A program made the translations under genes and the position numbers. This document shows, piece after piece, positions 17,637 through 25,995 of a DNA stretch of 64,000 nt. The notes under the pieces are model-generated. The model was not told the DNA's origin. It did not search any database and saw nothing but the letters and a program-made list of their open reading frames with translations. This stretch comes from Terriglobia bacterium (lineage in GTDB: Bacteria; Acidobacteriota; Terriglobia; Bryobacterales; Bryobacteraceae): positions 1 to 64,000 of the forward strand of contig JAIQEX010000011.1 in NCBI GenBank assembly GCA_020073615.1, written 5' to 3'. Within the stretch, counting starts at the first letter, position 1. Every line of letters starts with the position of its first letter.

Positions 17637-18703
17637 ATCGGAAAACCCGGCCGGGCAGGCGCCGGGCCGCCGCGGCACTCATCCCAGAGCGCCAGCGCTT
17701 CGATGGCGAAGGCCGTGGACACCGGGCTGAGGAAGGGCGCGAGGGCGCCGCCTTTGCGTCCGAAGTAGAAGCCGCCGGCGGTTCGGGTGTCGCCGCCTGC
17801 GGCCTGGAACCCGGCCAGCTTTTCGGCCTCGTCCCCCGCGGCGGCCCGGTCGAGCGGCGCCACGCCGGCCCCGTCCGCGTAAATCCGCATACGCAGCAAC
17901 TGCGCGTAGACATCGGAGCGCGCGAAATCCGGAGCGATCTCGTGGAGGTAATGGGCCGTGTGGCGGATGCCCTCGCACAGGGCCGCGGCGCACCGCTTGT
18001 CGGCCGCGCGCGGAAGCAGTCCCTCCAGGAAATAGAGGAAGGCATGCAGGCGGTCCATGACCATGTGCCGGTCCGGATGGCCGGGCAGAAAATCGCCCCA
18101 GGTACGCAGCGAGCTCTCCAAAAGGCGTTCGTATGGTTCGCGGAAGGAACTATCGCCGGTGGCGTCCGCCAGTTCCCACCATCCCAGCGCGGCCTTCAAC
18201 TGGTAGCAGCCTGCGGAGCGCGACCAGCGCTGCGGGTCCCGTTCCAGCGGCCGCTTGCCGGGAAGCGCGAGGATGGGGTGAAAGCTGCCGTCGGGGGCCG
18301 CGAAGTCGCATGCCATCGAGCGGCCGAGCGCGGTCGCCACCCCGAGCAGTTCCTCGCAGCCCGTGGCGCGCCACGCGGCCAGCAAGCCGCGAACCACGAT
18401 GCCGCAATCGAAAAAGTAGATGAATTCCGGCGGCGCCACTTCAAACGGCATGGCGCGCGCCGCCGGATCCCAGGCGGCGTCCACCAGAAAACGGGCCGCG
18501 GCGGCCGCGCGGTCGAGGTACCGCCGTTCGCCGGTGGCCGCATGCAGGTAGACCAGGGCGCTGGCGGCATAGGCCGTGATCTCGGTCGAAACGGCATGGT
18601 TGCGGCCCAGGTCGGCGCGGTAATAGCGGGCCACGCCGCCCGTCGGTTCTTGGATACCGGAGCGCAGAAACCACTCGCCGGCGTGGGAAAGCTGCGGGAG
18701 CAA
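17633..18703 (-). CDS. Six-hairpin (alpha/alpha)6-barrel protein of unknown specificity
   Basis: 356 residues, soluble, with no signal peptide. Regularly spaced helical motifs (ITAYAASALVYL, RYLDRAAAAARFLVDA, GCYQLKAALGWWELA, HLVMDRLHAFLYFLEGLL-like) suggest an (alpha/alpha)6 toroid as in glycoside hydrolases, epimerases and lyases of unsaturated uronates. No catalytic pair could be assigned with confidence. The start is a TTG at 18703, needed to keep the first helix; there is no nearby ATG. It is coupled to the GT2 gene, so a role in glycan synthesis or trimming is likely. Function unassigned. Confidence 0.7.
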   Translation of the reverse strand: MLPQLSHAGEWFLRSGIQEPTGGVARYYRADLGRNHAVSTEITAYAASALVYLHAATGERRYLDRAAAAARFLVDAAWDPAARAMPFEVAPPEFIYFFDCGIVVRGLLAAWRATGCEELLGVATALGRSMACDFAAPDGSFHPILALPGKRPLERDPQRWSRSAGCYQLKAALGWWELADATGDSSFREPYERLLESSLRTWGDFLPGHPDRHMVMDRLHAFLYFLEGLLPRAADKRCAAALCEGIRHTAHYLHEIAPDFARSDVYAQLLRMRIYADGAGVAPLDRAAAGDEAEKLAGFQAAGGDTRTAGGFYFGRKGGALAPFLSPVSTAFAIEALALWDECRGGPAPARPGFPM

Positions 18704-18733
18704 TCCGCTAGTTTAGCAGAGAAGCCCGGCGGC

Positions 18734-19936
18734 TCACCCCAGCAGCCAGACGCCCGCCGCCATGGTCGCTACCGTCAGCGGCACGCCCGCTTTGGCGTAC
18801 TCCCAAAACGTTATCTTCACTTCGCGCCGCGCCCGCTCCACCACGATCAGGTTAGCCACCGACCCCAACACCGTGAGGTTGCCTGCCAGGGTCGAGGACA
18901 TGGCCAGCGCCAGCCAGGCGTGCGTGGCGTCCGGCAGGCGCGCGATGAACCCTTTGAACACCAGGACGGCCGGCACGTTGCTCACCAGGTTGGAAAGTAA
19001 AGCGGCGAAAATACTCAAGGGCCCCGTGCGGTCCAGGTGGTAGCGCGACGCCGCGGCGAACAGGCGGGCCGGCAAGTCCGTCTTCTCCACGCCGGCGACT
19101 ACGATGAACAGCCCGATGAACAGCACCAGCAGGCTCCAATCGATTTCCCGGTACACTCTTTCCGGTTTCACCCGCCGCGTCAACAGCAGCAGCGCGCCGG
19201 CCACCACCGCCACCTTCGCCACCGGCCAGCCGGCGAAGAAGAACACGATCATGGCCGCCGCCACCGCCAGCGACTTCACCATCAGCGCGCGGTGCACGCG
19301 CACCGCGTGGTGTGCGACGCGCAGTTCATTCTCCAGGCGGAATTCAGCGCGATAAACCAGCGCGATAACCGCGACGGTCAATAACAGGCCCACGGCGGCC
19401 ACCGGCGCCAGTGCCCCGGCGAACGCCCGGTAGGGGATGTGCGAGAAGCTGCCGATCATCATGTTCTGCGGGTTGCCGGTGATGGTGGCGACGCTGCCGA
19501 TATTGGACGACATGGCCACCGCCAGCAGGTACGGAACCGGATTGCGGCGCAATCTTCCGGTGATCTCGACCACCAGCGGCGTCAACACCAGGCACATCGT
19601 GTCGTTTACAAAAAAGGCGGAGAAAACGCCCGAGACCACCACGATGCCGCACAGCAGGACCAGCGGGCGCCGCGCATGTTCCACCACCCAGGCGCTGGCC
19701 AGCGTAAAGAACCCGGAGAGCCGCAGGTTGGCCACGACGATCATCATGCCGAACAGCAGCATGATGGTGTCGTAATTGATGGCGGCATACGCCTCCTCCA
19801 CGGTCAGAATGTTGGCCGCGAGCATCAGGCTGGCGCCGATAATGGCCGCGCCGGTGCGGTCCACGCGAAAGCCGGGCAGGCGGCCGATGGCCAGCACCAG
19901 GTAAGTGGCGGCGAAGATCAGGTACGCCGTCAACAC
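18734..19936 (-). CDS. ArsB/NhaD-superfamily membrane permease
   Basis: 400 residues with about 10-12 hydrophobic segments and the paired-repeat pattern of the citrate-transporter/ArsB/NhaD group. Recognisable sequences are the first-half FVNDTMCLVLTPL and NIGSVATITGNPQNM, matched in the second half by NLVSNVPAVLV and STLAGNLTVLGSVANLIV. Such proteins move anions or exchange sodium for protons; the substrate here cannot be told. There is no arsenic-resistance gene beside it, which argues against calling it ArsB. It is followed 30 bases later by the six-hairpin gene on the same strand. Confidence 0.88.
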   Translation of the reverse strand: MLTAYLIFAATYLVLAIGRLPGFRVDRTGAAIIGASLMLAANILTVEEAYAAINYDTIMLLFGMMIVVANLRLSGFFTLASAWVVEHARRPLVLLCGIVVVSGVFSAFFVNDTMCLVLTPLVVEITGRLRRNPVPYLLAVAMSSNIGSVATITGNPQNMMIGSFSHIPYRAFAGALAPVAAVGLLLTVAVIALVYRAEFRLENELRVAHHAVRVHRALMVKSLAVAAAMIVFFFAGWPVAKVAVVAGALLLLTRRVKPERVYREIDWSLLVLFIGLFIVVAGVEKTDLPARLFAAASRYHLDRTGPLSIFAALLSNLVSNVPAVLVFKGFIARLPDATHAWLALAMSSTLAGNLTVLGSVANLIVVERARREVKITFWEYAKAGVPLTVATMAAGVWLLG

Positions 19937-20037
19937 GCGCGCCTCCGCCCCATTCTCGCATCGTTGCGGCGTGCTGCTGTCCGGACTACGCGGCGGGAAG
20001 GGCCTGATATGATCTATGGACCAGATGGGAGGCGAGT

Positions 20038-20475
20038 GTGGGCATAGGCATACCTCAGAAAAAAGAGGAAAAGTTCAAGTGGGCCCTCGGCTCCGCGGCC
20101 GCGCTGCTAATCGTCGTTCTCGTTCTCCTGGTGAAATGGTGGGACGACCTCGCGGCGCTCTCGGCGGTTTTCGGAGCCGCACTCGGTTGGGCGGCAGGCA
20201 CACTCAGCTCGCCCTACGGGAAGAAAGAGCAGCACCAGTTTGGATCCTTTGGCAAGGTCGTTTCCGCTTTCGCGACCGGGTTCCTGTTGAGCAAAATCGA
20301 CCGCGTTTTCGATCTGGCCATCTCCGAAAAATATCAACCGCTGCTCTTTGACGAAAGGTTTATCAGAAGACTGCTGGTGGGCGCGACCTGCTTCCTGATT
20401 GCGATGATGGTGGTGTTCATCGCGCGACAGTATTACCCCATAGAGGTGCCGGACTCGACCGCGAAGCGGGACTGA
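20038..20475 (+). CDS. Small membrane protein, uncharacterised
   Basis: 145 residues with three likely membrane segments: about 15-33, a weaker one about 38-58, and 110-130. The sequence between is amphipathic. The GTG start at 20038 is preceded by GGGAGGCGAG at 20026-20035, a strong ribosome site. Its stop overlaps the next ATG (TGATG), so it is translated together with the glycosyltransferase that follows. I do not recognise the family; position suggests a membrane partner of that enzyme. Confidence 0.7.
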   Translation: MGIGIPQKKEEKFKWALGSAAALLIVVLVLLVKWWDDLAALSAVFGAALGWAAGTLSSPYGKKEQHQFGSFGKVVSAFATGFLLSKIDRVFDLAISEKYQPLLFDERFIRRLLVGATCFLIAMMVVFIARQYYPIEVPDSTAKRD

Positions 20476-21596
20476 TGAAGAAGCTCGACTTCATCTTTTT
20501 CGACGCCGGCGGCGGGCACCGCTCCGCGGCCAACGCGCTGCGGCAGGTGATGGCCGAGCAGGGGCGGCCCTTTGAAATCCGCATGGTGAATCTCCAGGAG
20601 CTGCTCGATGCGCTGGACATCTTCCGTAAACTCACCGGGCTGCGGCTGCAGGACGTTTACAACCTCATGCTCAAGAAGGGCTGGACGCTCGGCTCGCCGC
20701 AGCTCATGGCGGCGATGCACGCGGTCATCCGCCTGTTCCATGCGCAGCAGGTGCGCGCGCTCGCCGGGTTCTGGCGCCAGAGCCGGCCCGACCTGGTGGT
20801 GTCGCTGGTGCCCAACTTCAACCGCGCCTTGGGCGAGAGCCTGCGGAGCGCGCTCCCCGGCGTGCCGCTGGTCACCATCCTGACCGACCTCGCCGATTAT
20901 CCGCCACACTTCTGGATCGAACGGCAGGAGCAGCATTTCATCTGCGGCTCGGACCGGGCAGTGGAGCAGGCGCTCGCCATGGGCCACGCGGAATCGCGCG
21001 TGCACCGCGTATCGGGCATGATCCTGAATCCGCGGTTCTACGGGATCGAGCCGCTCCGGCCCGATGAGCGCAACCAGGCGCGCGCGAGTCTCGGGTTCGA
21101 CCCCGCGCTGCCGGTGGGGCTAGTGCTGTTCGGCGGGGAAGGCTCGATGACGATGTTCAAGATCGCCGCTAGCCTCGCGGGCCGCCAGCTCCTGATCGTC
21201 TGCGGGCACAACGATAAGCTGCGCGCCGCGTTGCAGGCCCGGCCGCACGCCGCGCCGCTGTTTGTGGAGGGCTTCACCAGGGAGGTGCCGCGTTACATGC
21301 AGCTCGCCGACTATTTCATCGGCAAGCCGGGTCCGGGCAGCATCAGCGAAGCCGTGGCCATGCGGCTGCCGCTGATCGTGGAGTGCAATGCCTGGACGCT
21401 TCCCCAGGAGCGCTACAACGCCGCGTGGGTCCGCGAACAGGGCGTGGGCATCGTGCTGCCGAATTTCCGCGCCATCGCGCGGGCCGTGGACGAACTGCTC
21501 GAGCCGGCCGCGTATGCGCGGTTTCGCGCCGCCACGGAACGGAATCACAACCGCGCTGTCTTTGAGATCCCGGACATCCTGGAAAAGCTGGCTTGA
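20475..21596 (+). CDS. MGDG-synthase/MurG-like glycosyltransferase (GT28 type)
   Basis: 373 residues with a GT-B fold. The N-terminal domain opens with FFDAGGGHRSAANAL, the glycine-rich acceptor-side loop of monogalactosyldiacylglycerol synthases and MurG. The C-terminal domain has VLFGGEGSM and the donor-binding KPGPGSISEAVAMRLPLIVE. It probably adds a hexose to a lipid acceptor at the inner membrane. It is coupled to the small membrane protein upstream and followed by a ROK sugar kinase. Confidence 0.82.
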   Translation: MKKLDFIFFDAGGGHRSAANALRQVMAEQGRPFEIRMVNLQELLDALDIFRKLTGLRLQDVYNLMLKKGWTLGSPQLMAAMHAVIRLFHAQQVRALAGFWRQSRPDLVVSLVPNFNRALGESLRSALPGVPLVTILTDLADYPPHFWIERQEQHFICGSDRAVEQALAMGHAESRVHRVSGMILNPRFYGIEPLRPDERNQARASLGFDPALPVGLVLFGGEGSMTMFKIAASLAGRQLLIVCGHNDKLRAALQARPHAAPLFVEGFTREVPRYMQLADYFIGKPGPGSISEAVAMRLPLIVECNAWTLPQERYNAAWVREQGVGIVLPNFRAIARAVDELLEPAAYARFRAATERNHNRAVFEIPDILEKLA

Positions 21597-21648
21597 GCCG
21601 GCGGGACGTTCCGGTATGAGCCGCCGCCATTTCCATTAGAATGTGCCC

Positions 21649-22593
21649 ATGGTGTTATTAGGCATCGATATCGGCGGGGCCCAGATCAAGGCGGGGATGG
21701 TGGACGAAAAGGGGGCGATCCTGGCCTCGCGCACCATCGAGACGCCAGGCGACCTGGACAGCTTTCTGCCCGCGCTGCACGACGCGATCCGCTGGCTGCT
21801 GGAGGCCACGGCGCTGCCCGCCGGGGTGGGCGTGGGCTGCAAGGGCCTGATCAACCCGGACAGCACGCAGGTGGAGATTCTGCCGGGGGTGCTGCATTAC
21901 CTGGAGGGGCTGCGGCTCAGCGACCTGATCGGGCTGCCCCTGGACGTGCCGGTTTTCGCCGACAACGACGCGCGCGTGGCCATGGCCGGCGAGATGGTAT
22001 GGGGCGCCGCGCGCGGCCACTCCGATGTCGTGATGCTGACGCTGGGCATGGGCGTGGGCGGCGCGGTCATCGCCAACGGGCATCTGCTGCGCGGCCATAG
22101 CGGCATGGCCGGCCACCTGGGCCATGTGACCATCGATGCCGACGGGCCGCTGTGCGCCTGCGGCAATCGCGGATGCCTGGCCACGGCTTTCTCGGCGCGC
22201 GCCATCGAAGGCGAGGCCTGGTCCGCCGTGCATCGCGGCTGCGCCTCCACGCTCACGCGGCTCTTCCGGGAACAGCCCCAGCTCGCCACCTGCCGCACGG
22301 TGTTTCAGGCGGCCAGCGAAGGCGACGAGCTTTCGCACGCCATCGTCTCCAAGGCCATTCATAAACTGGCCGCCGCCATCGCCGGCCTCCTGCACGTGTT
22401 CGATCCCGAGATCGTGATCCTGGGAGGCCACGTGGCCGATGCCGGCGCAGATCTGCTGCTTCCCCTGCAAGAGGAGGTCTGGAATCGCTCGCGTGGATTG
22501 CTGGGCCGCGAAGTGCCGCTGGTGGAGCAGCAGGTCGCGGACAAATCCGGTATTGTGGGGGCGGCCGGCCTGGTGATGGCCCCGCGCGAGTAG
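21649..22593 (+). CDS. ROK-family sugar kinase (glucokinase-like)
   Basis: About 314 residues. It has the phosphate-binding GIDIGGAQIKAG, the catalytic-region FADNDARVA, MGVGGAVI, and the ROK zinc site GHLGHVTIDADG plus CACGNRGC. The Glu that normally follows the cysteine cluster (GCxE) is replaced in GCLATAF. It should phosphorylate glucose or another hexose with ATP, or act as a ROK protein without a DNA-binding domain. The GTG at 21643 is also possible; I prefer the ATG at 21649 because it abuts the first strand. No clear ribosome site is seen. Confidence 0.87.
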   Translation: MVLLGIDIGGAQIKAGMVDEKGAILASRTIETPGDLDSFLPALHDAIRWLLEATALPAGVGVGCKGLINPDSTQVEILPGVLHYLEGLRLSDLIGLPLDVPVFADNDARVAMAGEMVWGAARGHSDVVMLTLGMGVGGAVIANGHLLRGHSGMAGHLGHVTIDADGPLCACGNRGCLATAFSARAIEGEAWSAVHRGCASTLTRLFREQPQLATCRTVFQAASEGDELSHAIVSKAIHKLAAAIAGLLHVFDPEIVILGGHVADAGADLLLPLQEEVWNRSRGLLGREVPLVEQQVADKSGIVGAAGLVMAPRE

Positions 22594-22623
22594 GGCGGCG
22601 CGGGGCGGGCAGGCAGCGTTCAA

Positions 22624-24519
22624 CTACGGCTCGCTCCACAGGAGTAATGCCGCGGCAAACTCGGCGCTGCACCAGGAGAGCGGCGACGCCGGGCTGCAAT
22701 CGCTTTCGTCCAGGTGGATGCGTTCGGGCATCAAGCCATATACGTTCGTATTGCGGAGCATCCAGTCGATAAAGTCCTTCGCGGCGGACTTACTTCCATA
22801 GAGACATTCGTATTGCGCGGCAGCGGCGGTGGTAAAGAAAAAGACGTCATGTCCGTAGGCTGCCAGGCCGGGGTCGGGCGTGTCAAAATACTGCATGCCG
22901 CCCCCCACCTTCACGGTGTTCTTCGCATAGAAGAGATTCGACTGTCCCATGGCGGGATGATTCGGATAACCCCAAATGACGCCGACGTTGGCCGTGGTAT
23001 CCCAGAGATACACTTTCTCGCCGGACTGGCCGGCCAGGCTCTCGCCGTGCTCGCCCTTTTTCCCGGTGAAGCGTACATCGGCGTAAGTATTCTGCCGCTC
23101 ATCGAACATCTGGGGCAGCGCCGCGGAAATCCGCTGTGCCGCTTCGGCATATGCCTTGCTCTTCTCCTGGTTGCCGAACTCACGCGCCATTTGGGCGGCG
23201 GCTTGTAGAGCGGCGGCGCAGATCATGTTGGTTGCGGGCAGATACCCGGTCCATTCGACGATGCCACCTTCGTACAGTAGACCGTTGGGACTGATGTGAC
23301 TGACCAGAAAGTCGGCCAATTCAAAGATGAGCTTCTGGTCTGCCAGCCAGACACCTGTCTTGAGGTGATACTGATTGAGTAAGTAGAGGTAATATCCGTT
23401 CGCATCCCACTCCGGCTCGTCGAAGCGCGCTCCGCTTCCGGCATCCACGGCCTGCGCATGTGCGTCATAGCGGGCGTACCACTCGCCAGGCGTCTTCATG
23501 GGAATCCGGTGATTGCCCCAGAACTCGATGACCTGCCTGGCCTCCCCGGTGTGGCCGGTCAGCAGCAGGACGCGCGCGCACATCATGGCATCGCGCGGGT
23601 AGAGTTGCGGCATGTTGTTGGTAACGAATTGTCCGGTAATGTCCGCCGGGATCTGCCCGTTGAGATTGGCCGACTTCACCGTATACAGGTTTCGCCGGTA
23701 CGCTTCGAGATACCGAGCTTCGCGATCGCCGGCGCTCTTGAAGAGCGGCTGCCTGCCCGCGTTCATCCAGGAGTCCCAATAGCGCTTCGCCCCGGCCGCC
23801 AGGTCTTTCTCCCGCAGGCCGCGAAGTTTTGAGCGGGCTTCGGCGGGGGACGATGCGGGGACCAGCAGCACCTCCCGGCGAGCCGTGCCGCCGCCCAGGC
23901 TTCCGGTCACCAAGACGGACGATCCGTTCACGGCGGCCTTGTCCCGCGCAGATACGGGCGCGATCGCCAACACGGCCCCATTCGACCAGACCGCGAGCGC
24001 GACGTTGCCCTCCTGCTGAAGCGAAGTCAGAGTGACGGTGCGGTCCGTTTGAATCTCCTTTCTCATGAGAGCCTCAAACTTGTAAGTGGCCCCGCCGCCC
24101 GCCCCATGAGCAGCTACCGAGAGTACGACTGCGTCATTGGGGTGGACGAAACACAAGACCGACCGGGAAGAGCCGTGGGCGAGATGCGTCTCAGTCCTGG
24201 TGGTGAAGAAATTCTCCATTCCGGCGTTGTCCGGGCCGGCCGGATCGAGCGTCTTGCCGTTGCGGTCCAGTAAGTCAAAGGACGTGGAAGCAACATAGTC
24301 GGCCGCATAGTCCGTGAAATAGAAGTGCTGTATCCCTTTGGCGTGGGTCAAGGCGGAGATACGGCTGTCATCCGAGTAAACGGCGGTGAGATGACCGTTG
24401 CCGAGTATGGCGTATCCCTTCCAGGGACGCTTCGGATCGAGCGGCTGCGCCTGGCAGAAGGCGCGGGACGGAAAGGCCAGCAGGATTATCAGGCCGTATA
24501 TAGTACGTACTGTCCACAT
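22624..24519 (-). CDS. Exported six-hairpin glycoside-hydrolase-like protein
   Basis: About 631 residues. The signal peptide (MWTVRTIYGLIILLAFPSRAFCQ) fixes the start at 24519; the open frame reaches 24648. The N-terminal part (about 25-260) looks like a beta-sandwich with GNGHLTAVYSDD. The C-terminal part (about 270-630) is helical with NNMPQLYPRDAMMCARVLL, WDANGYYLYLLNQY and LWDTTANVGVIWGYPNH, the pattern of GH15/GH63/GH78-like (alpha/alpha)6 catalytic barrels. Probable exo-acting glycosidase in the periplasm. The acid/base pair was not assigned. Confidence 0.78.
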   Translation of the reverse strand: MWTVRTIYGLIILLAFPSRAFCQAQPLDPKRPWKGYAILGNGHLTAVYSDDSRISALTHAKGIQHFYFTDYAADYVASTSFDLLDRNGKTLDPAGPDNAGMENFFTTRTETHLAHGSSRSVLCFVHPNDAVVLSVAAHGAGGGATYKFEALMRKEIQTDRTVTLTSLQQEGNVALAVWSNGAVLAIAPVSARDKAAVNGSSVLVTGSLGGGTARREVLLVPASSPAEARSKLRGLREKDLAAGAKRYWDSWMNAGRQPLFKSAGDREARYLEAYRRNLYTVKSANLNGQIPADITGQFVTNNMPQLYPRDAMMCARVLLLTGHTGEARQVIEFWGNHRIPMKTPGEWYARYDAHAQAVDAGSGARFDEPEWDANGYYLYLLNQYHLKTGVWLADQKLIFELADFLVSHISPNGLLYEGGIVEWTGYLPATNMICAAALQAAAQMAREFGNQEKSKAYAEAAQRISAALPQMFDERQNTYADVRFTGKKGEHGESLAGQSGEKVYLWDTTANVGVIWGYPNHPAMGQSNLFYAKNTVKVGGGMQYFDTPDPGLAAYGHDVFFFTTAAAAQYECLYGSKSAAKDFIDWMLRNTNVYGLMPERIHLDESDCSPASPLSWCSAEFAAALLLWSEP

Positions 24520-24587
24520 GCGAGGATTGTAACCTGCCTTGGCGAGCGGTGGCGGCGACGGCGGCGCCTGGCCGCCGGGCGGGCATA

Positions 24588-24593
24588 TATAAT
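24588..24593 (+). promoter_or_regulatory. Consensus -10 box of the dienelactone hydrolase gene
   Basis: A perfect TATAAT ends six bases before the ATG at 24600. Initiation would fall on or beside the start codon, implying a leaderless mRNA. No good -35 box or ribosome site is visible. Confidence 0.45.
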
Positions 24594-24599
24594 TAGCCC

Positions 24600-25388
24600 A
24601 TGAGAATTGCACTGCTCGTTTGCTGTCTGGCAACGGCCGCATCCGCACAGGATTGGGCCAAGCAGAAGCTGGAGAAGTCTCCGCACCATGGGGAATGGGT
24701 GCAAGTGAAGCACGACGGGCGCACGGTGGAGGCGTTCGTGGTTTATCCGGAATCGAAGAGCAAGACCCCGGCGGTGGTGGTGATCCACGAGAACATGGGG
24801 CTCACGGACTGGGTGCGCGATCTGGCCGACCAGGTGGCGGAGGCGGGCTACATCGCGATTGCGCCCGACCTGCTCTCGGGCGCCGGCCCGAATGGGGGCA
24901 AGACGAGCGATTTCGCGGGCATGGACGAAGCGCGCGCGGCCATCGGCAAACTGCCGCCCGAGCAGGTGACGGCCGACCTGAACGCGGTGGCGGATTATGC
25001 CAGGAAACTGCCCGCGGCGAATGGCAAACTGGCGGTGGTGGGCTTCTGCTGGGGCGGCAGCAACAGCTTCCGGTTTGCGACCAACCGGCCGGATCTTTCC
25101 GCGGCGTTCGTGTTCTACGGAACGGCGCCCGATTCGGCCGATGCCCTGGCGCGCATCAAGGCGCCGGTCTATGGATTTTACGGCGGCAGCGACGCGCGCG
25201 TGGACGCCACCATCCCCAAGACCGGGGAGATGATGAAAGCCGCGGGCAAGAGCTACCAGCCGGTGACCTATGAAGGAGCGGGTCACGGCTTCATGCGGGC
25301 CGGGGAGGACCCTGCCGGAACCGAGCCAAACAAACGCGCGCGGACCGAAGCCTGGGCCCGGATGACGGAGTTGCTGAAGAAGATGTGA
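24600..25388 (+). CDS. Exported dienelactone-hydrolase-family enzyme
   Basis: 262 residues with a signal peptide (MRIALLVCCLATAASA). The alpha/beta-hydrolase core has HENMGL, the cysteine nucleophile elbow GFCWGG, the Asp in GGSDARVD and the His in GAGHGF, which is the Cys-Asp-His triad of dienelactone hydrolases. The physiological substrate may be a lactone or an ester, not necessarily dienelactone. It is divergent from the six-hairpin hydrolase and convergent with the STAS gene across a large inverted repeat. Confidence 0.9.
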   Translation: MRIALLVCCLATAASAQDWAKQKLEKSPHHGEWVQVKHDGRTVEAFVVYPESKSKTPAVVVIHENMGLTDWVRDLADQVAEAGYIAIAPDLLSGAGPNGGKTSDFAGMDEARAAIGKLPPEQVTADLNAVADYARKLPAANGKLAVVGFCWGGSNSFRFATNRPDLSAAFVFYGTAPDSADALARIKAPVYGFYGGSDARVDATIPKTGEMMKAAGKSYQPVTYEGAGHGFMRAGEDPAGTEPNKRARTEAWARMTELLKKM

Positions 25389-25397
25389 GCGGGAAAC

Positions 25398-25517
25398 AGG
25401 GGCTGGGGGCCAGGGGCCAGGGAAAGGCTGGCTCGCTTCGCTCGCAGCGTTCTGGATAAGACGCGAGCGAAGCGAGCCTGCCTTTCCCCGGCCCCCGGCC
25501 CCCGGCCCCCAGCCCCT
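25398..25517. repeat. Large inverted repeat between convergent genes
   Basis: The outer arms AGGGGCTGGGGGCC (25398-25411) and GGCCCCCAGCCCCT (25504-25517) are perfect complements. The inner arms 25430-25445 and 25463-25478 are a perfect 16-base pair (built on CTCGCTTCGCTCG). The 17-base centre could loop out. It fills nearly the whole gap between the ends of two facing genes and could stop transcription from both sides, or be a non-autonomous palindromic element. Confidence 0.7.
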
Positions 25518-25522
25518 CTCCT

Positions 25523-25885
25523 TCACGCGCCGGCCGCATCCGCCGCAAAGCTCCGCAGCGCTTCCGCTTCTTCGGAGTAGGTGCCGAACACGGTGTAAAG
25601 CTTGGTCACCTGGAGGAGGTCTGTGACTTTGGAATGGACGTTCAGCAGCTTGATCTGTCCGTGAGTGCTGGAGACGCTGGCGTAAGCGCCCACCATCTCG
25701 CCCAGGCCCGAGCTATCGATGTAGTTCACATCCTTCAGGTTCAGCAGAATGTTCTTCTCGCCGGCGGCGATCAGCTCCTTGATGGTGTTGCGGATCAGCC
25801 CCGATCCGTCTCCCAGCGTGATGCGGCCCGACAGATCGACAATGGCCACGTTTCCGGCATGGCGCACGGCAGCTTTCAAACTCAT
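25523..25885 (-). CDS. STAS-domain anti-sigma factor antagonist
   Basis: 120 residues forming a single STAS domain. The phosphorylatable serine pair is in YIDSSGLGEM, as in SpoIIAA and RsbV. Such proteins bind an anti-sigma kinase when unphosphorylated and so free a sigma factor; no partner kinase or sigma gene is beside it. The ATG at 25885 is preceded by a G-rich stretch at five bases. A GTG at 25891 is also in frame. Three GTACA motifs at a 10-base period lie just upstream. Confidence 0.9.
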   Translation of the reverse strand: MSLKAAVRHAGNVAIVDLSGRITLGDGSGLIRNTIKELIAAGEKNILLNLKDVNYIDSSGLGEMVGAYASVSSTHGQIKLLNVHSKVTDLLQVTKLYTVFGTYSEEAEALRSFAADAAGA

Positions 25886-25910
25886 GTACACCCCCGTACA
25901 ATTATGTACA
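25886..25910. promoter_or_regulatory. Triple GTACA motif upstream of the STAS gene
   Basis: GTACA occurs at 25886, 25896 and 25906, exactly ten bases apart, one helical turn. On the minus strand the interval includes CATAAT (25906-25901), a possible -10 box. This may be an operator overlapping the promoter. Confidence 0.4.
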
Positions 25911-25995
25911 ATCGGACGGCAATGTGCATGCCGGCGGCAAACGGTCTCTGCCCGTCTGGTTCTCTATCGGGTTGTTTGGCTAGAATTACTTTCAT

